Source of the DNA: Erythrobacter sp.
GTDB taxonomy: Bacteria; Pseudomonadota; Alphaproteobacteria; Sphingomonadales; Sphingomonadaceae
Direction: 5' to 3'
DNA: 64,000 bases
Assembly (NCBI GenBank): GCA_027311945.1
Contig: DAICXZ010000014.1
Location: 1-64,000, forward strand
Position numbers and translations under genes: made by a program. Below are positions 1 through 6,786 of the stretch, in pieces. Below the pieces are notes generated by a model. It was not told where the DNA came from. It worked only from the letters and a program-made list of their open reading frames with translations, and did no database searches. The number at the start of each line of letters is the position of its first letter. The first letter of the stretch is position 1.

Positions 1-45
1 AGCAACAACCCGATCCCGAAGGTCCTGTGAAAGCGTTCGTGCCAT
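1..45 (-). mobile_element. IS630-family transposase, N-terminal 15 codons (runs off window)
   Basis: Reading leftward from an ATG at 45, the first 15 codons give MARTLSQDLRDRVVA, the characteristic start of IS630-family DDE transposases (helix-turn-helix N-terminus). A perfect AGGAGG ribosome binding site lies at 55-60, nine bases upstream of the ATG, which fixes the start. The rest of the gene lies outside the window. The element's terminal repeat should lie roughly within 60-190, but I cannot place it from one end alone. The insertion lies outside the island's left att copy. Confidence 0.75.
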
Positions 46-189
46 CCATGCTGGCCTCCTGCCTCCAGCAGGAAGCTTGAATCAGAACCGCGACCGTAAG
101 GGAATCCCTTTCGAGTCAGAACGTGTGGAAACCGCTCTAGAGCCGAGCTCTGTCGCTTAGATGGCGCACTTGGGACAAGCCGATCTCTG

Positions 190-356
190 GGACCGCCGAT
201 GGGTCGCTCACTTTCCTTGCTGCCGAAGCGGTATTTGAAATATCAGAGGTCGCAACCGTTCGGCTTCTCCAGCAGCAACAGACCCCGCGAGTCGTATTTC
301 TTGTACGCCTTGTCGGCAGGCAGGAAGCCTTTGATTACCTGCACATTGGGGCTCAT
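190..356 (-). pseudogene. Remnant of a P4-type tyrosine integrase N-terminus with an in-frame stop
   Basis: From an ATG at 356 the - strand reads 37 codons including PADKAYKKYDSRGLLLLEKPNG, split here only by description: this is the arm-binding DUF4102 domain typical of P4-like integrases (a KPADK..YD..GL.L...P.G pattern). It stops at TGA (243-245). The same frame continues past the stop as YFKYRFGSKE, matching the family's WRFKYRFGGKE block, so the TGA replaces an expected TGG (Trp). Beyond about 190 the similarity fades, near where the IS630 element is expected. It is therefore a dead, truncated relic of an older integrase, separate from the intact one at 704. Confidence 0.7.
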
Positions 357-525
357 CTGGGGCCCACTTCCGTGTGAACTAGGTTCTATTGGCATGGAGC
401 CCAGAACCGTGCCCCCACAGGCGCTGGAACAAACCGGAACAAGACCTCGTTTTCTACCCTAGACATCAAGAATGGCAGAGATCCGCCATTTCTGTGATGT
501 TTCAAAAAGTCTTGATAAGATAAAA

Positions 526-541
526 TGGTGCCCAGAAGAGG
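526..541. repeat. attL: 16-bp copy of the tRNA-Leu 3' end
   Basis: The 16-base sequence tggtgcccagaagagg is identical to 26,573-26,588, where it forms the CCA end, acceptor stem and adjoining T-arm bases of tRNA-Leu. It is preceded here by gataaaa, and a gataaaa also precedes the right copy. It marks the left junction of the island. Confidence 0.8.
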
Positions 542-644
542 TGTAGAACTTTTGTCTCAGGCAATGCCGGGACGTCTCTAACTACACTGTAAAGTCAGAT
601 ATTTGTCTTGTAGAGTGTTCGTGGTCGATCGGCCCGGTTTGTCT

Positions 645-680
645 GAAATCCCACCGAAATGTGGGAACGATTGTGGGATC
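645..680 (+). repeat. Integrase-proximal repeat, also present near the right end
   Basis: This stretch has the form GAAAtCCCAccgaAATGTGGGAAC-gat-TGTGGGaTC (breaks added). It lies just before the integrase start. A closely matching sequence lies at 26,482-26,517 near the other end of the island. It could be an arm-type integrase/excisionase binding region, or the right copy could be the 5' flank left by a lost integrase gene. Confidence 0.5.
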
Positions 681-703
681 AATTCAGGCAAGGACTCGAA
701 CCG

Positions 704-1912
704 ATGGCACTTACCGCATTGAAGGTGAAAAACGCGAAACCCGGTCGGCACGTCGATGGCCGGGGCTTGTGCCTGCTAGTGAAGCCGAGCGGCGCGCGGA
801 CATGGGTGCTGCGGATGCAGAAGAACGGCAGGCGGCGCGACTATGGCTTGGGGTCGGCACTGGACGTGTCACTTGCAGAGGCCCGTGACGCAGCAACGGC
901 GCTGCGCCGTCAGGTTCGCGAGGGCGTCGATCCCGTTGCCGAGCGGCGCAAATCGCGCAAGGTGGTTCCGAGCTTCGAGACGGCCGCGCGCGACTGTTAC
1001 GAGGCGTTGAAGGAGGGCTGGAAGAACCGCCGTTACGCCAACTGGATTTCCAGCCTTGAGAACCACGTCTTTCCTTTGATCGGCACGAAGCCGGTGGATC
1101 AAGTGGATAGCGTTGTAGTGGTCGAGGTGCTTTCACCCATCTGGCTAGAAATCCCTGAAACGGCACGCCGCATATTGCAGCGCGTCGGAGCGGTGCTGGA
1201 CTTCGCCCATATCAAAGGATGGTTAGCCGACGAGGTATCATTGCGCTCCGTCCGCAAGGGGCTTCCACGCCAAACGGCCAAGAGCGAGCATCTGGAAGCC
1301 ATGCCCTATGCGGACGTTCCGGCGCTCATGCAGAAGCTGGCGGCGGCAGTGCCGACCACAGGCCGGGACGCGCTGCGCTTCACCATCTACAACGCTGTGC
1401 GTTCCAACGAGACGCGCTTTGCCGTCTGGACCGAGTTCGACCTGGACAGGGCTACTTGGACCATTCCGGGCGAGCGCATGAAAGCGCGCGAAACCCATGT
1501 CGTGCCGCTGTCTCCGTCCGCCGTGGCGCTGCTCCGCAAGCGGTGGAGCGAGCGCACCAGCGACACCGGCCTTGTGTTCTCGAACGATGGAGAAAAGCCG
1601 ATCAGCGACATGACCATGACCAAGCTGCTTCGGGATGATAGCATCAAGGGTGTGACCGTTCACGGCTTCCGTTCAGCCTTCACGGATTGGGCGGCGGAAA
1701 AGACCCGCTTCCCCAAGGAGGTTGCCGACAAGGTGTTGGCGCATAAGCTGCCCAACCAAGTGGAGGCCGCCTATCGGCGCACGGACTTTTTCGAGAAGCG
1801 CCGGAACCTGATGGCGCGTTGGGCCGAGTATCTGGACAGGGTGCCCACGAAGGAGAGCAAGGACGCCGCCACCACGGCGTCCGAGCCTATGCCGCTCCGC
1901 GCTGCCGCCTGA
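704..1912 (+). CDS. P4-type tyrosine recombinase/integrase
   Basis: This 402-residue site-specific recombinase catalyses integration and excision of the island at the tRNA-Leu 3' end. The N-terminal 90 residues are the DUF4102 arm-binding domain (MALTALKVKNAKPG, DGRGLCLLVKPSG). The core-binding domain follows, then the catalytic domain with R233 (AVRSNETR), H320 and R323 (HGFRSAFTDWA), H347 (LAHK) and nucleophile Y357 (AAYRRTDFFEKR). All catalytic residues and the usual length are present, so it should be active. I chose the ATG at 704 because family members begin MxLT; the frame stays open upstream to 659. Its 3' end overlaps the convergent HTH gene by 26 bp. Confidence 0.93.
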   Translation: MALTALKVKNAKPGRHVDGRGLCLLVKPSGARTWVLRMQKNGRRRDYGLGSALDVSLAEARDAATALRRQVREGVDPVAERRKSRKVVPSFETAARDCYEALKEGWKNRRYANWISSLENHVFPLIGTKPVDQVDSVVVVEVLSPIWLEIPETARRILQRVGAVLDFAHIKGWLADEVSLRSVRKGLPRQTAKSEHLEAMPYADVPALMQKLAAAVPTTGRDALRFTIYNAVRSNETRFAVWTEFDLDRATWTIPGERMKARETHVVPLSPSAVALLRKRWSERTSDTGLVFSNDGEKPISDMTMTKLLRDDSIKGVTVHGFRSAFTDWAAEKTRFPKEVADKVLAHKLPNQVEAAYRRTDFFEKRRNLMARWAEYLDRVPTKESKDAATTASEPMPLRAAA

Positions 1913-2081
1913 TGAGATCGTGCAGGCTGGCGGTGGTGATGCGGGTGGACTTGCCGAGCTTCACCGTCTCGACTTCACCGGCCGCGATCAGCTCGTAGAG
2001 CTTGGTCCGGCCAACGCCGATCATGCGGGCCGCGTCGTTGACGCGGACGCAGATCGGATCGGGGGAAGGGCGCGCCGTCAC
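1887..2081 (-). CDS. Small helix-turn-helix protein, excisionase (Xis)-like
   Basis: This 64-residue protein is essentially one MerR/Xis-type winged HTH domain: VNDAARMIGVGRTKLYELIAAGE followed by the wing VKLGKSTRIT and a short helix (here broken by description). It matches the excisionase/helix-turn-helix DNA-binding family used by integrative elements either to direct excision or to control element genes. It lies next to the integrase, convergent with it and overlapping its 3' end by 26 bp. It is co-transcribed with the AlpA-like gene upstream (ATGA overlap, 2,078-2,081). Which of the two small proteins is the true excisionase cannot be told from sequence alone. Confidence 0.75.
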   Translation of the reverse strand: MTARPSPDPICVRVNDAARMIGVGRTKLYELIAAGEVETVKLGKSTRITTASLHDLIRRQRGAA

Positions 2082-2293
2082 GGCGCTTCGCTCCCGGTGC
2101 GATCCTCACGGTAAGCGGACGGGTTGGCAATCCAGCGCTGGACGGCCGATTCATGCCAGCCGGTGCCGTTGACGCTGATCGGTAGCTGCCGGGGAAACGT
2201 CCCGTCCGCGATCTTGCGGTAGAGGGTGGAGCGGGAAAGGCCGGTGCGTTGCAGCACCGTCTTTAGACGAATGATCCTTTCAGGGTTGGGCAT
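2078..2293 (-). CDS. AlpA-family transcriptional regulator
   Basis: This is a 71-residue AlpA/phage-type HTH protein: RLKTVLQRTGLSRSTLYRKI then DGTFPRQLPIS and VQRWI, the standard AlpA layout. In P4-like elements AlpA proteins activate integrase or excision genes. It overlaps the following HTH gene by four bases, forming a two-gene operon on the - strand directed toward the integrase 3' end. The start at 2,293 fits the family length. Confidence 0.8.
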   Translation of the reverse strand: MPNPERIIRLKTVLQRTGLSRSTLYRKIADGTFPRQLPISVNGTGWHESAVQRWIANPSAYREDRTGSEAP

Positions 2294-2398
2294 TGCGTGA
2301 CTTCCGTTTTCGACATTGGTGTGATCCCCCTACGAACAGCATTGGCGGCGCGAATCCGCCTTGCAAGGGCGGCCGGGACAGCGAAGGACCAGCAGGGA

Positions 2399-2548
2399 TC
2401 AAGGAGGAACATAAAGGTATGTAGGAGGACCTTGAGGGACGCCGGGTGCACTACAGTGAGGCGTGAGGACGCAGCGAGCGCTTGCGCGACCCGTTTTCAG
2501 GCTTGTGCCGGATAGCACCGTTCGGATGAACTTTTCAGTATTCGACAT
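2399..2548 (-). CDS. Possible 49-residue small protein, function unknown
   Basis: An ATG at 2,548 is preceded by a good GGAGGTG ribosome binding site six bases upstream and opens a 49-codon frame starting MSNTEKFIRTVLSGTS and ending with PTYLYVPP. I do not recognise a family. It lies in an otherwise empty 770-bp interval. The only support is the ribosome binding site and the start context, so it may be spurious. Confidence 0.3.
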   Translation of the reverse strand: MSNTEKFIRTVLSGTSLKTGRASARCVLTPHCSAPGVPQGPPTYLYVPP

Positions 2549-3015
2549 GGGAAACACCTCCATCTTCTGGTGATGAATGACGCCCCCTGACAAATAAGGA
2601 TGGCCGCCCCGAATCGCGTTGCAATAACAAACCGCCTGAGAGGCAGCGTGATCGTAGTATGGGCGGTAAAAACTTGCTCCCGGCGGCTCTGGCGTGCTCC
2701 GGGCGGCAATAGCGTGCTGTAGGCAATAGTGGACGACGGACGGCGGGTATCTTGGCCCTGTTTGCTTCCGCTCTGTTCAATTCAGGATGATGCCAGAGGT
2801 TTTCACCCTGTCCGCTTTTCGCCTTCCACCTCTCCGAGTCGCGCGCCATGACCAACCTCAATCAGCTGGTCCGCCCACCACATTTTCATGCTGTATCGCT
2901 TTGTCGCGCCGCGCAAGAGGGGGAGGCACGACAGTGCCGACAGGTGCCAACATAGTTACAAAGGGACCAAATTAGTCGTTTTCGGCACGCGCACACGCCG
3001 ATGCCCAGCATTGAA
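2549..3015. other. Interval without a supported gene
   Basis: Several short overlapping frames occur on both strands, but none has a recognisable domain, a consistent codon pattern and a ribosome binding site together. The 108-codon frame at 2,535-2,861 (- strand) was judged a shadow. The interval probably contains the promoters for the upstream HTH operon and the downstream toxin-antitoxin genes. Confidence 0.4.
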
Positions 3016-3036
3016 ATATAACGCTATGTGTTATAT
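3016..3036. promoter_or_regulatory. Inverted repeat operator upstream of toxin-antitoxin operon
   Basis: Perfect 7-bp arms atataac (3,016-3,022) and gttatat (3,030-3,036) flank a 7-bp spacer. The site lies 26 bp upstream of the presumed toxin start. HigA/Xre antitoxins usually repress their own operon from such a palindrome, so it is a likely autoregulatory operator overlapping the promoter. Confidence 0.55.
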
Positions 3037-3062
3037 ATCGACAAGGAAGCAGGAGAACCGCC

Positions 3063-3452
3063 ATCACGCGCATCTTCAAGAATGGCTGGTTCGACCGCTT
3101 CGCGCGGAAGGAACGACTGGCCGATTCGGCCCTTCGCGACGCCATGCAACGGGCCGAAAGCGGGCTGGTGGACGCCGACCTTGGCGGCGGTGTCATCAAG
3201 CAGCGCGTGGCGCGACCGGGAAAGGGCAAATCGGGCGGTTATCGCACGTTGGTCCTGTTCCGGCATGGCGACCGCGCGATATTCGCTTTCGGGTTCGCCA
3301 AGGCGAAGCAGGCGAACATATCGAAAGCCGACCTGGCGCTGTTGCGCGACGCGGCAACCGAAGCACTGCGATGGAGCGACGAGGAACTGGACCGGTTGGT
3401 GGCGTCAGGAACGCTGGTGGAGATCGAAGATGACGACGACAACGAAGGATAA
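3063..3452 (+). CDS. RelE/HigB-like toxin with non-standard start codon
   Basis: The protein matches the RelE/HigB toxin family (DUF1044-type): ESGLVDADLGGGVIKQRVAR, then GKSGGYRTLVLFR and DRAIFAFGFAKAKQANIS are its conserved core. Such toxins are ribosome-dependent mRNA interferases. Homologues begin M-TRIFK..WF.RFA. Here the expected Met codon at 3,063 is ATC, six bases after an AGGAGA ribosome binding site; no in-frame ATG, GTG or TTG occurs before the internal ATG at 3,144, which would remove 27 residues. Either a rare ATC start is used, or the toxin has been silenced by an ATG-to-ATC change. It overlaps the antitoxin gene by 23 bp. Confidence 0.7.
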   Translation: MTRIFKNGWFDRFARKERLADSALRDAMQRAESGLVDADLGGGVIKQRVARPGKGKSGGYRTLVLFRHGDRAIFAFGFAKAKQANISKADLALLRDAATEALRWSDEELDRLVASGTLVEIEDDDDNEG

Positions 3453-3762
3453 GGGCTACCGCAGCGAGATCGCGGGTGCGATCCATGAGATGATGAGCGA
3501 CGCGCACGACGCGGGCGTGGTGTCGCGTGCGACGCTTCGCACGTTCGACGAGGCGTGCCTCGCTCCGGCTCCGGAGATCGCGGGCGATGAAATCCGCGCG
3601 ATCCGTGAGCGCGAGCATGTCTCGCAGCCGGTGTTCGCCGCCTATCTCAACGTATCGCGCAATCTGGTGTCGGATTGGGAGCGCGGCGTGAAACGCCCCG
3701 GCGGCCCCGCCTTGCGTCTGCTGTCCATCATTCAGCGCAAGGGATTGCAGGCCGTCGCGTAG
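3430..3762 (+). CDS. HigA/Xre-family antitoxin
   Basis: This 110-residue protein has a C-terminal Xre/Cro HTH: IRAIREREHVSQPVFAAYLN followed by VSRNLVSDWERGVKRP, as in HigA antitoxins with a toxin-first gene order. It should bind and neutralise the upstream RelE/HigB-like toxin and repress the operon through the palindrome at 3,016-3,036. The ATG at 3,430 lies inside the end of the toxin gene, which suggests translational coupling. The N-terminal 45 residues are family-typical and would contact the toxin. Confidence 0.82.
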   Translation: MTTTTKDKGYRSEIAGAIHEMMSDAHDAGVVSRATLRTFDEACLAPAPEIAGDEIRAIREREHVSQPVFAAYLNVSRNLVSDWERGVKRPGGPALRLLSIIQRKGLQAVA

Positions 3763-3803
3763 CTGAACCGCGCCGCTCGCCTTCCAATGGTTAACCATCC
3801 GCA

Positions 3804-5471
3804 TCATGTTGAGTCATCTAGCCTGAGCGAGCCTTCATAACGCACGATCAGCCCTATCACCGGCGCTGCTATCTCGACATTGAAGTTGAACTTGCCGTCG
3901 CTCCCTTCCGCCTCATAGGCTGTCCCGTTAGGCAGGAGAAACCGGGGCATCGGGACGCCGAGAAACGTCCATCGGCGCGGGATCAGCATCAGGCGTTCGC
4001 TCTCGACAACGAGCGCCATCGCAATGGCAGCCGGACCAAAGCGTTCCACCAGCAAGCAACTGTTCCGCCCGATGCCAACGGATTGCAGGGAGGAAAACGA
4101 CCGTCTTCCGAAATGCCGCGTCCACCGCTCGCCGTGCCGATCCGGCGAAAATGTGACGGTGACGGGAACCTGCAACGCGGTCTCGGGAAAGCGCATCGCC
4201 GCGGCGACCAGGCGGGCAAGCAAGCCCTTGCCGCGCTGGACTTTCGCTTTCCCGATCCAGCGCCGTTTTCGGGCGCTGCCATGCAAGTCCTGAAGCGACT
4301 TCGGCAGGGTATCGAAAGCCGAACCCAAAAGCCGCCGATACAGAGGCGCGGCATGGTCATCGTCACGAAATCCCGTGTAGATCGTGCGACCATTGAACAA
4401 TGCATCATAGTCGCTCAATTCAAGGGCATGGATGGCCGTTCGCGCACCAGCCATTGGACGGTCGCCCGCGAGCATTTTGCGCAGGATCGCCTCGACCGCC
4501 ATGGATGGAATGTAAGGCCCATCGTCGCCCTCGGCGAGCAAATGCCAGCTCCGTTCGACCTGCACGCCATCGGCGACTCCACGCGCGCGAACGAACATAC
4601 CGCCCCGATGCTCGCCGAAGCGCATCAGGTTCAAGACAGTGTAGAACAGGCGCGACAGCGGCACCAGCGACGGCAATCCGAATGTCGCGCGCGCCTTTGC
4701 CAGCATGTTCAGTATCCGATGCAGAGATTCCGGCACGGGGCCGGCTCCCATCCAGATATCCGTCATCATTGGATAGTCGGGCGGAATGACCTGCAAGTCG
4801 GGCACATCGACCAGCGAATAGCGCAGGTTCCACAACGGCATTTTTCCAGGCACCGCGACGGTGAATTGCCTGCTCTCGGCAAGACCGATGCCATGCGCTT
4901 GCCTGCCGCCGCGCCGCAGCTTCACGGGAGCGCCGGCATAGCCCACCACCGCGCGCATGACGTTAAGACCGATGCCGGCATAGGGAGACGGTGCAATGCC
5001 GCCTTCGACGTCCACAATATCCATCGTTCGCGCCATTTCCCGGAGCACCGCAGCGGTCAACACCGGAAAGCTGCTCACACCGGACAGCACAAACATCCCC
5101 GCATCCTTGGCGGCAGCATCGAATTGAGGCACGCCAAACACGAAATCGGCTGCGTCCGCAAAATCGAGATAGTCGGTATGTGCCGCGATGCACGCTACGA
5201 TCACCTTGTATCGCTCTGCACCATAATCCTGAAATGGCCCTGAGGCATCGACCACGAGGTCCGGACGCAGCACTTGAAGAGCTTCCGCGATGTCCCGCCG
5301 ATCGAGTTCCAATGGCTGCACTTTGGCCTGCCCATTGTAACGCGCGCAGAAGGCTTCGGCCCTGTGCTGGTCGCGCCCGGCAATGATGATCTCAAGCGCG
5401 TCGATGTCGGCCAGCAATTCGGCCAAACGCCCCCCAAAGACACCATAGCCGCCAAGAATGAGAATTTTCAC
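3804..5471 (-). CDS. Saccharopine dehydrogenase-like NAD(P)-binding protein with DUF4166 C-terminus
   Basis: The N-terminal Rossmann fold has KILILGGYGVFGGRLAELL and later VVDASGPFQDYG, typical of saccharopine dehydrogenase-like NAD(P)-binding proteins. The last about 170 residues (TLPKSLQDLHG onward) match DUF4166. Substrate is unknown; homologues are annotated only as saccharopine dehydrogenase NADP-binding proteins. I prefer the GTG at 5,471, directly before KILILGG, over an ATG at 5,498. It lies 9 bp or more after the DCC-family gene on the same strand, so the two likely form an operon and are island cargo. Confidence 0.75.
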   Translation of the reverse strand: MKILILGGYGVFGGRLAELLADIDALEIIIAGRDQHRAEAFCARYNGQAKVQPLELDRRDIAEALQVLRPDLVVDASGPFQDYGAERYKVIVACIAAHTDYLDFADAADFVFGVPQFDAAAKDAGMFVLSGVSSFPVLTAAVLREMARTMDIVDVEGGIAPSPYAGIGLNVMRAVVGYAGAPVKLRRGGRQAHGIGLAESRQFTVAVPGKMPLWNLRYSLVDVPDLQVIPPDYPMMTDIWMGAGPVPESLHRILNMLAKARATFGLPSLVPLSRLFYTVLNLMRFGEHRGGMFVRARGVADGVQVERSWHLLAEGDDGPYIPSMAVEAILRKMLAGDRPMAGARTAIHALELSDYDALFNGRTIYTGFRDDDHAAPLYRRLLGSAFDTLPKSLQDLHGSARKRRWIGKAKVQRGKGLLARLVAAAMRFPETALQVPVTVTFSPDRHGERWTRHFGRRSFSSLQSVGIGRNSCLLVERFGPAAIAMALVVESERLMLIPRRWTFLGVPMPRFLLPNGTAYEAEGSDGKFNFNVEIAAPVIGLIVRYEGSLRLDDST

Positions 5472-5507
5472 GGAGAACACACCTGCAAGTCGGCCCAATC
5501 CATCGCG

Positions 5508-5933
5508 TCAGAGAAACCGATCGCGATATTCCGGTGGCGGCAACCAACAGGTTTGGCGCTTCCCAAACAGCCGGTAGCGATTGCGCGCGACCCAACGATA
5601 GAGCGGATCGCGGAGCCCGGCTGGAAGGGCGCGCAGGACCGTCAGCAGACGCCAAGGCAAGCCCAATGCCTCGTAGATGCTGAGCACCGCGTCACTGTCT
5701 TGCTTCACGACGCCGTTCTCCACGAGAAGAAGGCTGATCGGATCGGCCGGGTCCATACCATGTTCTCGATAGATCGCTGAACCAACACCGCCCTGCATCG
5801 AGGCCAGACGAAAATAGCCCTTCTTGTCGTGCTTCAGGACAAATTTGGCATTGGCCGAACACAGCACGCATTCCGCATCGAACAGGATTACCGCCCCGTG
5901 CGCTTCATGAGGGAGGCTGTCGGTTTCCATCAT
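5508..5933 (-). CDS. DCC-family thiol-disulfide oxidoreductase (DUF393)
   Basis: This 141-residue protein has the DUF393 hallmark near its N-terminus: VILFDAECVLCSANAKFVLK, with a DxxCxLC redox motif and then RLASMQG. The family is thioredoxin-like and usually annotated as DCC thiol-disulfide oxidoreductase; a substrate is not known. It is the first gene of a two-gene - strand operon with the saccharopine-dehydrogenase-like gene. This pairing of DUF393 with a DUF4166/NAD(P)-binding protein recurs in bacteria, but its role is not established. Confidence 0.8.
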   Translation of the reverse strand: MMETDSLPHEAHGAVILFDAECVLCSANAKFVLKHDKKGYFRLASMQGGVGSAIYREHGMDPADPISLLLVENGVVKQDSDAVLSIYEALGLPWRLLTVLRALPAGLRDPLYRWVARNRYRLFGKRQTCWLPPPEYRDRFL

Positions 5934-6050
5934 TAATTCCTGCTCACCTGGACAGCCTCAATTCGACGTTGGGTAGTCGCTGGTTCCATATAGCCATTGA
6001 AAATCACCAAATCACTTCCGAAGCGCACCCGCTGCGAACGACACGGCTTT

Positions 6051-6443
6051 TCAACCTTTCGCGGTTTCCTGTTCCGCCTCGAACGCGCGTTTGCCTTTGC
6101 GCTGCCATAGGATAAGCGCATTGTCGCGTTCCTCACCTTGCAGCTTGCCCGCGATGGTGAGGAACGCGCCGTAGAGCGTGGCCCGGTCGTCGTCGGTCAA
6201 ATCGACCAGCCCGGCCTTGATGACTAGCCCGCCGAGTTCGATCAAATGGCGCGTTCTCTCCCGCCGTTTCATCACCCACTCCCGTGTGTCGGTTCGCGCC
6301 TTTGTTGCCTCAACGCGATGCCGTGCCGCCTTGGAGCGGTAGAGCGCCTTCCGGCTGGCGTTCAGATCGCGACGCAGGCTTGCGTTGTTTGCCGCAAAAA
6401 AATGCCGCGCCCGCCTTGCGCCAGCCCTCCTTTGCGGCGGCAT
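6051..6443 (-). CDS. traD: TraD-like conjugal transfer protein
   Basis: The C-terminal part (RRERTRHLIELGGLVIKAGL, then LYGAFLTIAG and WQRKGKRAF) resembles the small TraD accessory proteins encoded beside traA in Ti-type and sphingomonad mobile elements. These are thought to assist the relaxosome. The N-terminus is uncertain: the frame opens at 6,443 within the traC-like gene, and no start has a convincing ribosome binding site. A seven-T run within the overlap would, with a +1 shift, join the two frames, so the pair might be one protein. Confidence 0.6.
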   Translation of the reverse strand: MPPQRRAGARRARHFFAANNASLRRDLNASRKALYRSKAARHRVEATKARTDTREWVMKRRERTRHLIELGGLVIKAGLVDLTDDDRATLYGAFLTIAGKLQGEERDNALILWQRKGKRAFEAEQETAKG

Positions 6444-6615
6444 CCTTCATCGCGACGGCATCGAGCAGCGCACCCGCGAGCAGATCGGCGTCGAGCGCAT
6501 CGGCCCCGGTTGCCGCGACGAGTTCGCCAAGCTGGCGCACGCGGCGTTCCTTGAGCGCCTTGGCCTTATCGGCAAGGACTTTCAGTTCCGTATCGAAATC
6601 GCGAGGTTTACGCAT
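6310..6615 (-). CDS. traC: TraC-like conjugal transfer protein
   Basis: MRKPRDFDTELKVLADKAKALK followed by RQLGELVAATGADAL and GWRKAGAAFF is the standard TraC pattern of Ti-type transfer regions, where TraC is a small relaxosome accessory protein. I chose the Met at 6,615, which begins MRKPRDFD as in homologues; another Met lies four codons upstream at 6,627. Downstream of GAAFF the frame reads into a tail that is not family-like, exactly at a seven-T run (about 6,397-6,403), so a frameshift relative to homologues is possible. It is transcribed divergently from traA across the candidate oriT. Confidence 0.65.
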   Translation of the reverse strand: MRKPRDFDTELKVLADKAKALKERRVRQLGELVAATGADALDADLLAGALLDAVAMKDAAAKEGWRKAGAAFFCGKQRKPASRSERQPEGALPLQGGTASR

Positions 6616-6723
6616 CGCAGTCTCCATTCTTGTCTGATGGGTTGATTCTAGAGTATTGCTTTGCGTAGTACAGTAGAGTCGCCGGGACGGGATGACACCG
6701 CCTAGTCCCTGCTCGGATTTTAT

Positions 6724-6770
6724 TCGAGGAGGGCGCGCTTATACGTCGTGCCGACGTGCGCTTAGTGGCG
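6724..6770. other. Candidate origin of transfer (oriT)
   Basis: Between the divergent traC and traA genes there is a cluster of oriT-like structure. On the - strand it reads TAAGCGCGCCCTCC, very close to the RSF1010/Ti (MOB-Q) nick-region core TAAGTGCGCCCT. Next to it is a perfect inverted repeat acgtcg-tgc-cgacgt (6,743-6,757), and the heptamer gcgctta occurs twice, at 6,735-6,741 and 6,758-6,764. The position beside a TraA/MobA-type relaxase gene is the usual place for oriT. Confidence 0.6.
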
Positions 6771-6786
6771 TAGATGGATTGCCGTC

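Noticed and set aside
199-462. 87-codon + strand frame at the left end
   Set aside because: It is antisense to the integrase relic on the other strand, which has a recognised motif; no ribosome binding site or domain supports the + strand frame.
660-700. tRNA-like remnant (aggactcgaacc) before the integrase
   Set aside because: It resembles a T-arm, but the flanks do not fold as a tRNA and the att core lies 120 bp upstream; probably chance or a small relic.
2535-2861. 108-codon - strand frame in the interval after alpA
   Set aside because: No domain, Arg/Ser-rich and overlaps other equally unsupported frames; it looks like a chance open frame.
2888-3433. 181-codon + strand frame overlapping the toxin
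   Set aside because: Reads the toxin DNA in another frame with Arg/Gly-rich translation; the toxin frame has the family motif.
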